From Actinomycetes bacterium (lineage in GTDB: Bacteria; Actinomycetota; Acidimicrobiia; Acidimicrobiales; Palsa-688): 8,487 bases of DNA. The stretch spans positions 1-8,487 of the forward strand of contig JAJZWW010000118.1 in NCBI GenBank assembly GCA_021846485.1. The letters are read 5' to 3'. The position numbers were made by a program, and so were the translations under genes. Shown here piece by piece: positions 1 to 7,079 of the stretch (the stretch's first letter is position 1; each line of letters begins with the position of its first letter). The notes under the pieces are model-generated. The model ran no database searches and was not told the origin of the DNA. It saw only the letters and a list, made by a program, of their open reading frames with translations.

Positions 1-1193
1 CTGAGCGGCTCGGCGAGTGCTCCGGTGCCGCAGCCGAGGTCGAGCACGGTCGCTTTCTCGGGGATCCGGGCGTGGATGAGCTCGACCCGGTCGCCGGGGG
101 GCAGGCTGGCATATAGGTCGACGGCGCAGCCGTCAGCGGTTATCGTCCCCGGTCCCTCTCCCGACGCTGCCAGGCTCAGCGGTCGCCGGTAAAGCGACAT
201 GACCTCGCCGACGCGTTCGAGTTCGCGCTCGTAGGTGAAGCTGGCCTTCTCCAGCACGCGCACCGAGGCGGCGTTGTGCGTCTCGACGGTGGCCACGATG
301 CTGTCGGCGAGGGTGGCGTGGGCGGAGAGCGCCACGATCTGGCGGACTGCGGCGGTCGCAATTCCCCGGCCCCACCACCGTGGCAGGAGGCTGTAGCCGA
401 CCTCGATCTCGGGTCGGTCGAGCAGCGTCTTGGAGCGCAGACCGACTCGACCGGCGACCTCGCCGGTGTCGGTCACCAGGGTGTACATCCCATAGCCGTG
501 GGTCGACCACTGGTCGAGGTCGTAGCGAAGGTGCGATGACGTGACCTCGGGCGGTCGGGGACCGCCGAGGGTTGCCATAGTGTCGGGGTCCGAGTCCAAC
601 CGGCACATGCCCTCCAGGTCGGCCTCGCCCACCCGGCGGGCGGTCAGCTCGCCCACCATCAAGCTCACCGGCATCCGGGACGGCTCCGGGACCGTCGCCA
701 CCCCACCGGCCCCGCTCCTGCTGTGGCTGTCAGCAGGGTTGGCCGGGAATGTCTTGGTGAAGTGTACCCGGTCGAATCCGTCTGAGGATGTCCGGTGGGT
801 CTCGGTGAAGCCTCTCCTCGGGTAGTAGGCGAGGTTCTCGACCATCAGCTCGTTGGTGTACAGCCGAAGCTCTCGCAGACCCGCATCGCGCGCTTGGTCC
901 TCGGCGAACGCTAGGAGCTGACCGCCGATGCCCTCGCCTTGGGCCAGGGGCGCCATGGCAACATTCTCGATCAAGAGATGGTCCGCTCGTTGTTTCAGAA
1001 CCATCACGCCGACCAGGTCGCCGTCACGGGTGGCTATCCAGACCTCGCCGGCTGCTAGCAACGCCTCGTAGTCGGCGTCCAACGGGGCGGGCCGGCGACC
1101 GATCCTGCCCAGGTATGGCTCGTAGGCGTCGGCGACCAATCGGACCACGCCATCCACGTCTCCCGACTCGGCAGCCCGGACACCTTGACCCAC
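1..1193 (-). CDS. GNAT-GNAT-SAM methyltransferase fusion protein (partial, C-terminus beyond left edge)
   Basis: One open frame of 397 codons to the window edge encodes three domains. Residues 5-150 are a GNAT N-acetyltransferase with the acetyl-CoA loop QGEGIG (85-90) and the usual family ending YTNELMVENLAYY (112-124). Residues 150-175 are a linker rich in Pro, Ser, Gly and Ala. Residues 178-339 are a second GNAT of the RimJ/RimL type, with RWWGRG (272-277) and NAASVRVLEK (307-316). After a linker of about 20 residues a class I methyltransferase begins: CAVDLYASLPPGD (356-368), then SAM motif I VLDLGCGTG (383-391). All three domains share one phase with no stop. The frame stays open up to 1493, but the GTG at 1193 is the last start before homology begins (VRAAESGDVDG); it lacks a well-spaced Shine-Dalgarno. 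The families transfer acetyl and methyl groups; substrates are unknown. An indel at a junction could have joined neighbouring genes, so the fusion needs checking. Confidence 0.8.
   Translation of the reverse strand, partial: MGQGVRAAESGDVDGVVRLVADAYEPYLGRIGRRPAPLDADYEALLAAGEVWIATRDGDLVGVMVLKQRADHLLIENVAMAPLAQGEGIGGQLLAFAEDQARDAGLRELRLYTNELMVENLAYYPRRGFTETHRTSSDGFDRVHFTKTFPANPADSHSRSGAGGVATVPEPSRMPVSLMVGELTARRVGEADLEGMCRLDSDPDTMATLGGPRPPEVTSSHLRYDLDQWSTHGYGMYTLVTDTGEVAGRVGLRSKTLLDRPEIEVGYSLLPRWWGRGIATAAVRQIVALSAHATLADSIVATVETHNAASVRVLEKASFTYERELERVGEVMSLYRRPLSLAASGEGPGTITADGCAVDLYASLPPGDRVELIHARIPEKATVLDLGCGTGALAEPL
672..687 (-). promoter_or_regulatory. Possible internal translation start for the second GNAT domain
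   Basis: GGAG (687-684 on the minus strand) lies 9 bases before an in-frame ATG (674-672), exactly at the boundary between the first linker and the second GNAT domain. Translation from here would give a GNAT-methyltransferase product without the first GNAT. It may be the relic start of a once separate gene. The methyltransferase domain, by contrast, has no ATG or GTG of its own between residue 332 and its motif I. Confidence 0.35.
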
Positions 1194-1286
1194 CCCCGAA
1201 GTCTCGCGCCGGCGGTGCCCACCCGGCAGATCGCGTCTGCAGTCGCCGGGTAGGTGTGGAGGACAAGGTTGGCATGCTCGGTGGCG

Positions 1287-1860
1287 ATGACCTTCGACCC
1301 GGAGTCTGAGAGCGAGACGACGTTCGGAGACTTCCGGCTGTCGGGCAACGCCGCGGTCGACCCCCACCTCTACGACATCGAGAACCGGGCGGTAGATCTT
1401 GACGGGCTCGTCCTCGCCGCCACGGCCACCCTGTCCCCTGTGCTGGGAAGGTGCTGGTTACCTGCGCTGCGGCACCGGCAACTGGCTCGAGTCCTACGCA
1501 GCCGAGCCGGCCTGGGTGGCCGGTGTCGAACCAGACGCGGCCCTGCGAGCCGTTGCAGCCGGCCGGGTCCCGGGGCTCGAAGTCCGGGCCGGCTCCGCCG
1601 AGCACCTACCCGATGCGAGCGTCGATCTGATCCACCCGCTTCGCCTATTTCTTCCCTCCCAGATGTGACGCTGGGCTGGCTGGATCGCTCCGGTGCTGCG
1701 CCCCGGCGAAGCGCTGGTAGTTGCCGCCAACGACCAGCGCCACGGCGAGTTCTCCTCGCCTCCTCGGCACACTCGACGGCCACCAGCCCACACCCGGCGT
1801 GCCGTGCCGCGTTGTCCGTCTGCGGGAGGGCCGTTCTGCGTCCCGGCGGTGCGTGATGTC
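1287..1860 (+). pseudogene. Degraded SAM-dependent methyltransferase, paralogue of the gene at 3092-3808
   Basis: An ATG at 1287 opens a frame whose product (FGDFRLSGNAAVDPHLYDIE onward) matches the N-terminus of the intact methyltransferase at 3092-3808 (FPDFRPSGNAAVNPDLYDLE). Homology then jumps between frames. Near 1445-1465 it moves to the frame giving RCGTGNWLESYA and AGSAEHLPDASVDLIH. Near 1637 it moves to RFAYFFPPRCDAGLA. Near 1685 it moves to VLRPGEALVVAANDQRHGEF, and after about 1755 only scraps such as SASRRCVMSG remain. Each frame ends in stops, for example TGA at 1666-1668. With at least three indels it cannot make the full enzyme, and motif I itself is hit by an indel (YLRCGTG where DLGCGTG is expected). 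The next gene starts about 25 bases after the last recognisable piece. Several sequencing errors are less likely than true decay, because other genes nearby are intact. Confidence 0.8.
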
Positions 1861-1883
1861 GGGTTGTCTGCGACACTTCTGCG

Positions 1884-2522
1884 GTGACCGGTCAGGACTC
1901 GGAACAGGCGAACGCGTCCGGTGGCTGGGCAGGGGAAGCCACGAGCGGGGCTGATGCCGGCGGGCTCCGTTTCGTCCCCCATGATCGTTCGGCCGACGCC
2001 TCGCTGGTCGAGTTTCTCACGGGCAGCGTCTGGCCGTTCCACACCGAGCCATGCCTGGACCCTGCCGTCGTGCTCCGACGCTCGAGTGACGGAGACTTCG
2101 ACACCAGCGGGGAGCGGGAGTGCTGGTGGGCTCTTTGCGGTGGCGAGCGGATCGGGCTGGTGGTGATCTTCGATCTGGGCGATCCGACACCGATGTTCGA
2201 CCTGCGCATCGCAGCCCGCTTCTGGGGGAGGGGCTACGGCACCACGACCGTGCGGTGGCTCACCGCCCGCATCTTCTCCACCCGGGCCGACAAGGAGCGG
2301 ATCGAGGCGACCACTCGCGCCGACAACTGGGCGATGCGTGCCGTGCTCGCCCGCTGCGGCTACGCGAAGGAGGCCCACTACCGCCAGGCGTGGCCCGGCG
2401 CCGACGGCGCCTGCGACGCGGTCGGCTATGCCATCTTGCGCTCCGACTGGTTGACGGGGAGGACCACCCCGGTCAACGGGGACGACGAGCCACCCGGTCC
2501 ACCGTCTTCCTACCCTGGGTAG
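1884..2522 (+). CDS. GNAT family N-acetyltransferase (RimJ/RimL-like)
   Basis: This 212-residue protein is a single-domain GNAT acetyltransferase, which moves an acetyl group from acetyl-CoA to an amine; the acceptor is not predictable. Homology starts at about residue 28 (LRFVPHDRSADASLVEFLT) and includes WPFH (50-53), FDLRIAARFWGRGYGTTTVRWL with the CoA loop RFWGRG (112-117), RADNWAMRAVLARCGYAKEAHYR, and AILRSDWLTGRTTPV near the end. The GTG at 1884 gives a 27-residue hydrophilic extension rich in Gly, Ala and Ser. No other ATG or GTG lies between it and the domain, and no Shine-Dalgarno is visible, so the start is uncertain. It follows the broken methyltransferase on the same strand by about 25 bases and faces the intact one across a 570-base gap. 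The length is normal for the family and no residue of the CoA loop is missing. Confidence 0.85.
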   Translation: MTGQDSEQANASGGWAGEATSGADAGGLRFVPHDRSADASLVEFLTGSVWPFHTEPCLDPAVVLRRSSDGDFDTSGERECWWALCGGERIGLVVIFDLGDPTPMFDLRIAARFWGRGYGTTTVRWLTARIFSTRADKERIEATTRADNWAMRAVLARCGYAKEAHYRQAWPGADGACDAVGYAILRSDWLTGRTTPVNGDDEPPGPPSSYPG

Positions 2523-2523
2523 G
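2509..2523 (+). terminator. Short palindrome over the acetyltransferase stop codon
   Basis: CCTACCCTGGGTAGG is a perfect 7-base inverted repeat around one central base and contains the TAG stop. In RNA it could form a 6-bp stem with a 3-base loop. It has no T-run after it, so a role as terminator is only possible. Confidence 0.3.
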
Positions 2524-3091
2524 AGCGGGGCTGCTGGGCGAGGGTGTCGGCAGTGGCCCCGGCGCCTGCAGGCGCAGCGCGCGGGTCGTATCGGCACGCG
2601 AGTACCGCCTGAACCCATCCCGCCCCTGAAATGGCACACCCCGACCGCTGCGGCGTGGTCCGTCCCGGCCACACGGATCGCTGTGCCTGGGGGCACCGTC
2701 ACCCGATGCTGGCGGCTAGGCCCCCCCATGGCTCACTCCTACAGCGCCGCACCCGACTGAGTATGTGGTCCTGCGGCGGCGTCTTCGTTTGGCCGGGAAG
2801 CAGTCCTGGGACTGGCTAGGAACTGCCGCGTCCAAAGACGTAGACGCCTCATTGCCGCCGAGCGCGTGATCCGCGTTCTCGCCGAGGGACTCCGGCAGTT
2901 GCCGATCGGGACGGATCGATGGGTCGGCGTTCCGCAGAGGGGACCGAACATGCGCCCGACGTGACCACCGGGCCGCCCCCGCAGCACGCCGAGAAGTGCC
3001 GTTCTGAGTGAGCGATCAGCGACGCGGTGTCGTTCGGGTTGGGCGTTCGGTGCGGCTGCCCGGCGCGGGTGGTCAGCCGGGCCCGGTCGTG
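2523..3091. other. Gene-free convergent intergenic region with palindromes
   Basis: No frame here has recognisable homology or a convincing start. The region lies between two convergent genes. It holds a 14-bp perfect palindrome GCGCCTGCAGGCGC at 2562-2575, which includes a PstI-type CTGCAG core. It also holds a GC hairpin at 3058-3082. Between about 2760 and 2960 two plus-strand frames give short protein-like stretches (VVLRRRLRLAGKQSWDWLG, then RRRLIAAERVIRVLAEGLRQ). They may be remnants of a frameshifted small gene, but I cannot assign them to a family. Confidence 0.5.
3058..3082 (-). terminator. Likely hairpin terminator of the methyltransferase
   Basis: GCCCGGC (3058-3064) and GCCGGGC (3076-3082) form a perfect 7-bp stem with an 11-base loop, starting 9 bases after the methyltransferase stop. 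No T-run follows in either direction, as is usual for GC-rich actinobacterial terminators. Confidence 0.45.
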
Positions 3092-3808
3092 TCAGCTCGC
3101 CGGTCCGATCGAGAACAGGACGTAGCCGTAGCTCAACCCTGTCGCGCTGGGGTGGCGGTCGAGCCAGGACCCTGCGACAGTGGCGGGGAACTCCATGCCC
3201 AGCACGGCTGCGAGGTCGGCTCGGGTGGCGAAGCTCCAAGCGCTCATGACCTCACGGCGCTCTGCTGCGCGTTCGGCCCACCATCGGTCCGTTACCTCGG
3301 CGCGGCCTTGAGCGGCCGCGAAGGCGGAGGCGGCGAGCAGGGTGGCGAACTCACCGTGGCGCTGGTCGTTGTCGACCACGACCAGCCGCCCGGCAGGTGT
3401 CAGGACGCGGAGGACCTCGGCAAGCCCGGCGTCGCAGCCCGGAGGGAAGAAGTAGGCGAAGCGGGCGTGGACGACCTCGACACTGCTGTCGGGCAGCGGC
3501 AGATGCTCTGCGGAGCCCGCGAGGACGCGAGCGTCCGGGTGGCGGCTGCGGGCTCGGCCGCACAGGTCGGGGTCGGGTTCGACACCGATCACCTCCGCGG
3601 CCTCGTCGGCGTAGACGTCGAGCCAGTAGCCGGTGCCGCAACCGAGGTCGAGAATGCTGCGCCCCGCCCATGGTGCGATGTCCCGCATGGCGTCCAGCAG
3701 GATGCCGTCGGGATCGACGGCCTGGTTTTCGAGGTCGTACAGGTCGGGGTTGACAGCGGCGTTGCCCGAAGGCCGGAAGTCCGGGAACGCCGCTCCGTTC
3801 ACGAACAT
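3092..3808 (-). CDS. Class I SAM-dependent methyltransferase
   Basis: This complete 238-residue protein has a Rossmann-like methyltransferase fold. Motif I is SILDLGCGTGYW (51-62), which binds SAM. The acidic residue after strand 2 is in VIGVEPD (74-80). AGSAEHLPLPDSSVEVVHA (97-115) corresponds to the motif II/III region typical of Methyltransf_11 proteins, and ARFAYFFPPG (115-124) and VLRVLTPAGRLVVVDNDQRHGEF (132-154) follow. The N-terminal block DFRPSGNAAVNPDLYDLEN is shared with the broken copy at 1287. It is a soluble enzyme with no membrane segment; the substrate, small molecule or other, is unknown. The ATG at 3808 lacks a clear Shine-Dalgarno, and a GTG two codons later is an alternative. 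It is divergent from the phosphatase gene across 259 bases. All family motifs are present, so it should be active. Confidence 0.88.
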   Translation of the reverse strand: MFVNGAAFPDFRPSGNAAVNPDLYDLENQAVDPDGILLDAMRDIAPWAGRSILDLGCGTGYWLDVYADEAAEVIGVEPDPDLCGRARSRHPDARVLAGSAEHLPLPDSSVEVVHARFAYFFPPGCDAGLAEVLRVLTPAGRLVVVDNDQRHGEFATLLAASAFAAAQGRAEVTDRWWAERAAERREVMSAWSFATRADLAAVLGMEFPATVAGSWLDRHPSATGLSYGYVLFSIGPAS

Positions 3809-4067
3809 CGCCGCGACGCCAGCAGATCGGGGGTGCTCACCGACTGATCATGGTGGCTGCCGAGGGGCGCATCAACTGAGTTCCCTCCACGCCATGGTCC
3901 GGACGGTCGCGACGGGAAGCTCGCCACTGCCGCAGCCCTACGTCCGCCGGGGTCCCCTGGGGCGACCCCATACGTGCCGATCTGCGCTTTTGCCGGACCC
4001 GCAGGGCCGTTGTTCTGGCCGGGTGATCTGGGCGTCGTCTCGGCTGGTCATGCAAGCTGTGTGACGG
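3809..4067. other. Divergent intergenic region between methyltransferase and phosphatase
   Basis: This 259-base stretch should hold promoters for both flanking genes, which point away from each other. I see no convincing -35/-10 pair. An inverted repeat GGGGTC...GACCCC (3949-3954 and 3964-3969) with a 9-base centre is the only clear symmetrical element and could be an operator or a hairpin. Confidence 0.4.
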
Positions 4068-4927
4068 ATGAGCGAGAGGAGGGCCCGATGGGGCCGCGAT
4101 CTGGGGGACCGGGTAGGGGACGTCCTGCGGGAGACCAGCGCCGAGGTGATCGAACCGCGCTTCGCTGCGCTGGCGTCGATGGACGTGCGCGCCAAGGCGG
4201 TCGGCGAGCTCGTCACTGTCGCTGACGTCGAGGCCGAAGGGCTCCTCACTCGGAGGTTGACCGACCTCCTGCCGGGTGCCGCAGTCGTCGGGGAGGAGGT
4301 ATGCGCCGCAGACCCGACCCTGCTGGAGGGTCTCGGGGCAGCGCAGGCGTGGCTGGTCGACCCGCTCGACGGCACCGCGAACTTCGTGGAGGGCAACCAC
4401 GGCTGGGCAGTGATGGTCGCGCTCTGCGAGGAAGGCCGGACGGTGGCCTCGTGGATCTGGCAGCCGACGTCCCAGACGATGTACACCGCCGAGGCCGGCG
4501 CGGCGCCGCCCGCAACGGAGTGGCCGTGGCCGTCACGTCCCGCCCCGTCGAGCCTGGAGCGCTGCGAGGAGCGGTGCTCACCCGTTTCCTGCCCACCAGC
4601 GTGTCGGCGACGGTTGATGCCGGCCGGGACCGCTTCGACACCGTCACCCCCGGACGGCGCTGCGCGGGGGTGGACTATCCGGCCGTGGTCGACGACGGGC
4701 AGGACTTTGTGCTGTTCTGGCGCACCCTGCCATGGGACCACGCTCCGGGGGTTCTGCTGCTCCAAGAGGCCGGCGGCGTTGCCCTACGGCCCGACGCCAG
4801 CCCTTACCGTCCGGCCGACACGCGCCCCGGCCTCCTCGTCGCCGCCGGCCGCTCGACCTGGGACACTGTGCGCGCCGCCCTCCTACCCGGAGTGCTGCCG
4901 GACTACGAAGACAGCCACGGCATGTGA
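4068..4927 (+). pseudogene. Inositol monophosphatase family gene with a single-base frameshift
   Basis: The family removes phosphate from inositol phosphates, histidinol phosphate and related sugar phosphates, using Mg2+. From ATG 4068, frame one gives VVGEEVCA (73-80, metal-binding GEE) and WLVDPLDGTANFVEGNHGWA (95-114, the DPxDGT metal site), and runs to MYTAEAGA. It then becomes a Pro- and Arg-rich shadow. Homology resumes one frame over with RNGVAVAVTSRPV from 4511, through DYPAVVDDGQDFVLFW and WDHAPGVLLLQEAGG (the final metal Asp is in WD), to a TGA at 4925-4927. Restoring one G near 4502 (GCGGC to GCGGGC) gives AEAGAGAARNG and a 286-residue protein, close to the family's 260-290. All motifs are otherwise intact, so this is either a very recent mutation or a sequencing indel in a G-run. 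No Shine-Dalgarno is visible before the ATG. The substrate cannot be told. Confidence 0.85.
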
Positions 4928-5011
4928 GGCAAAGGGCCAACAGACACCCGCTCCTCTGCCGGCAACGACGTGGACTCCGCTCCATAGGCGCCGATCTGAG
5001 TGCGGCACGGA

Positions 5012-5036
5012 GCCCTGTCGGAGCGCGGGACAGGGC
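5012..5036 (+). terminator. Hairpin, possible terminator of the phosphatase gene
   Basis: GCCCTGTC (5012-5019) pairs perfectly with GACAGGGC (5029-5036) around a 9-base loop, 84 bases after the phosphatase stop. Only TT follows within ten bases, so it would be a non-canonical terminator. Confidence 0.4.
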
Positions 5037-5145
5037 GGAGTTATGGTCGGTACGTTCTGCTCGAAGACGGTGAGCTTGGCTAAGGGATATAGCCGTCGCT
5101 ATGCGCTCGTCGCGTGCGTCGGGAGGTGGTGTGGCACCGACCCGG

Positions 5146-5157
5146 GAACGATCGTTC
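5146..5157. promoter_or_regulatory. GAACGATCGTTC palindrome, LexA-box-like
   Basis: This 12-bp perfect palindrome has the GAAC-N4-GTTC core of Gram-positive LexA sites (consensus CGAACRNRYGTTYC). It mismatches the outer bases and one central base. No gene starts beside it on either strand, so a regulatory role is doubtful. Confidence 0.2.
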
Positions 5158-5240
5158 TGTTTCGCCCCTGAGGCGGGTCAGTCCAGCCTGGTTCTTCCGA
5201 GCCGGTGCACCGTGTGCCTCTTACCGACGGCCCACTTGGC

Positions 5241-6473
5241 TCAGTCGGAGTTCGTGCTGGGGAGGTTGCGAACGGCGGGCATGGCGAGGACGGCGAAGGT
5301 GGAGATGGCGATCCAGGCGGCGGCGGCGATGAGGATGGTATGCCCGCCGAGGATGGCGGCGAGCGGGCCAGCGAGGGCGTATCCGACGGGTAGGAGGGCG
5401 ACGGAGCCGAGGTAGTCGTAGGACGAGACGCGGGAGAGGACCCGTTCGGGGATGTGGTGTTGGAGGGTGGTGTCCCAGAGAGGCCCGAAGACCCCGAGGC
5501 CGGTTCCGGCGCTGAACGCTCCGATGGCTATCGCCCAGGCGGGGGCGGTGAGGCCGAGCATGAGGGTCGGGGCGATCCAGGTGAACCCGCTGAGGGTGGC
5601 GACGAGCAGGGGCCGGCGGGGCCGGACATGGAGGGTGACGAGGCTGCCGGCGAGGGATCCGAGGCTGAGGGCGGCGAGGATGGCTCCCCACGCGGTGGGG
5701 CCGCCGAGGGAGGTCTTGGCGATGACGACGCCGAGGACCATGAAGGGGGCGAGGACGATGAGGTGGAACAGGGCGTACTGGGCGACGATCACCCATAGCC
5801 AGGTGCGGCCCCAAAACTCGGTCCACCCCTCTCGTAGCTGGGCGGCGAAGGAGGCCGACGGTATCGGGGGCCGGGCCGGGAGACGTAGCGAGACGAGCAG
5901 GGCGGCGCTGGCCAGGTAGGTGGCCGCGTCGACGGCGATGGCCCAACCGGGGTTGATGGCGGCGACGACGATTCCGGCGAGGGCGGGCCCGGCGACGGTG
6001 GCGAGGGAGTTGGCCAGTCCTCGCAGGCTGTTGGCGGCTTGGAGGTCGGAGGGGTCGGCTACGAGATCGGGGACCAAGCCGGTGGTGGCGGGCCCGAACA
6101 TGGCTTGGCCGACCCCGATGACCGCTTCGGCGCCGGCGAACGCCCCGAGCGGGGGGTGGCCTGCGATGACCCAGGTGGCCAAGGCGGCCTGGGCGCCGGC
6201 GCGCAATAGGTCGGCGAGGACCATGACGCGGCGGCGACCCCAGCGGTCGGCTGCGCTTCCCCCGAAGACGAGGAACGCGACGAGCGGGATGCTTTGGGCG
6301 GCGAGGACCTCGCCGACCTGGGTGGCGGTCCCTGAGTGGTCGAGGATGGCGAAGGAGATGGCGAGTGGGGCCATCGAGGAGCCGAGCAGTGACAGCACCC
6401 GGCCAGTGAGGAACCGCAGCAGCCCTGGGTGTCGTAGCACCCGGAGAGTGGAACGCCGTTCGGAGGTGCTCAT
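5241..6473 (-). CDS. MFS transporter (putative drug or metabolite exporter)
   Basis: This 410-residue integral membrane protein has about 12 hydrophobic segments and short charged loops. The first segment begins near residue 18 (LLRFLTGRVLSLLGSSMAPLA). The conserved MFS motif A lies between segments 2 and 3 as GGSAADRWGRRRV (71-83). The loop LVADPSDLQAANSL (127-140) and the later LQHHIPERVLSRVSSYDYLG (357-376) are typical of the MFS_3/EntS-like group of proton-driven exporters. The substrate is unknown. Its ATG overlaps the stop of the upstream ArsR-type gene in the sequence ATGA, so the two are cotranscribed and translationally coupled, and there is no separate Shine-Dalgarno of note. The pairing suggests that the regulator controls export of the compound it senses. 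Length and motifs are normal and no defect is seen. Confidence 0.92.
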   Translation of the reverse strand: MSTSERRSTLRVLRHPGLLRFLTGRVLSLLGSSMAPLAISFAILDHSGTATQVGEVLAAQSIPLVAFLVFGGSAADRWGRRRVMVLADLLRAGAQAALATWVIAGHPPLGAFAGAEAVIGVGQAMFGPATTGLVPDLVADPSDLQAANSLRGLANSLATVAGPALAGIVVAAINPGWAIAVDAATYLASAALLVSLRLPARPPIPSASFAAQLREGWTEFWGRTWLWVIVAQYALFHLIVLAPFMVLGVVIAKTSLGGPTAWGAILAALSLGSLAGSLVTLHVRPRRPLLVATLSGFTWIAPTLMLGLTAPAWAIAIGAFSAGTGLGVFGPLWDTTLQHHIPERVLSRVSSYDYLGSVALLPVGYALAGPLAAILGGHTILIAAAAWIAISTFAVLAMPAVRNLPSTNSD

Positions 6474-7042
6474 GGCTGGCCGTCACCGGGTTCCATCTCG
6501 AAGAGGGCGGCGGTGACGCTGACCCGCACGGTGCCGGGTGTGCGGGGGCGACAGGCTTGGTCATGCAGGCGGCGGAGCTCGGCGTCGAGCGTCTGGCGTA
6601 GGCCAGCCCACTGGTCGGGGGATATCCACACCTCGGCGTCGGTGAGCAGCGGGGACAGGACCGGGCTCGTCGACGCAGTCGTGGCTCGCCGGCGCAGCTC
6701 CGACGCGAGCGCCTCGGCGAACAGTCCGAGTGCTGAGGGCAGCGACGACAGGTCCTGGCTGTCACCCCTGGCGAGCCCGCTGGCGGCCGGCTCGTTGCGA
6801 TACCGGTAGCGGACCTCCCTGCCACCCCGATGGGATCGCTCCTCGGCAACCTCCAAGAACTCAGTCTTGGCCAGCTGTCGGAGGTGGTAGCTGGCGAGCG
6901 CGTGGCTTACCCCGAGCTCCCGGCTGAGCTCGGCGGCCGACATTGGCGTGCCCGTGAGCAGCGAGAGAATCCGCAGTCGGAGCGGATGAGCAACGACCCT
7001 CAGCCGGGCAAGGCGCCCGCCCTGATCAACCGGCAAAGACAT
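6470..7042 (-). CDS. ArsR-type winged-helix transcriptional regulator
   Basis: This 190-residue protein has an N-terminal winged helix-turn-helix: LRVVAHPLRLRILSLL (14-29), AAELSRELGVSHALASYHLR (36-55, containing the recognition helix) and a wing with EERSHRGGREVRYRYR (67-82). The remaining 105 residues are a mostly helical, Arg- and Leu-rich tail, perhaps for dimer contacts or ligand binding. The only cysteine is near residue 166. The CxC metal site of arsenic or cadmium sensors is therefore absent, and an organic ligand is more likely than a metal. It is first in the operon with the MFS exporter. The ATG at 7042 lacks a Shine-Dalgarno but sits 8 bases after a -10 element, fitting a leaderless mRNA. 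It probably represses its own operon through the inverted repeat covering that -10. Confidence 0.88.
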   Translation of the reverse strand: MSLPVDQGGRLARLRVVAHPLRLRILSLLTGTPMSAAELSRELGVSHALASYHLRQLAKTEFLEVAEERSHRGGREVRYRYRNEPAASGLARGDSQDLSSLPSALGLFAEALASELRRRATTASTSPVLSPLLTDAEVWISPDQWAGLRQTLDAELRRLHDQACRPRTPGTVRVSVTAALFEMEPGDGQP

Positions 7043-7079
7043 GTTTGGGAGTCAAACGGAGCCGAGGCTCTCATGTCAA
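7043..7079 (-). promoter_or_regulatory. Promoter and probable operator of the ArsR-MFS operon
   Basis: On the minus strand a perfect -35 TTGACA (7079-7074) is followed after 17 bp by TTTGAC (7056-7051) as a weak -10, and then 8 bases to the ATG. Transcription would start at or within a base or two of the start codon. Two inverted repeats lie inside it: GTTTG-N5-CAAAC (7043-7057), covering the -10 and start region, and GAGCC-N2-GGCTC (7059-7070), in the spacer. A repressor bound here would block RNA polymerase. The -35 match is direct; the operator role is inferred. Confidence 0.55.

Larger units (their letters stand above)
4928..5240. other. Gene-free convergent region after the phosphatase and exporter genes
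   Basis: About 310 bases between the 3' ends of the phosphatase and the MFS gene hold no supported coding frame. They contain a hairpin at 5012-5036, a 12-bp palindrome at 5146-5157, and an imperfect stem at 5224-5248 (CCGAC...GTCGG with inner GCC/GGC) that overlaps the MFS stop codon and may end its transcript. Confidence 0.55.

Noticed and set aside
765..785. GGTCGAATCC-like stretch resembling a tRNA T-loop
   Set aside because: It lies inside the first GNAT domain coding sequence, and no acceptor or anticodon stems can be drawn around it.
1494..2729. A 411-codon open frame on the minus strand
   Set aside because: It lies opposite the GNAT gene and the broken methyltransferase, and its product is low-complexity Arg/Gly/Pro/Ala sequence with no family features, as expected for an antisense shadow in GC-rich DNA.
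4068..5171. A continuous 367-codon frame from the phosphatase start to 5171
   Set aside because: Phosphatase homology ends near 4502 in this frame and continues in another. The remainder is Pro/Ala/Arg-rich noise, so this is not the true product or a genuine fusion.
5221..6849. A 542-codon minus-strand open frame overlapping the MFS and ArsR genes
   Set aside because: It is extremely rich in Arg and Pro and lies in another frame of two well-supported genes.
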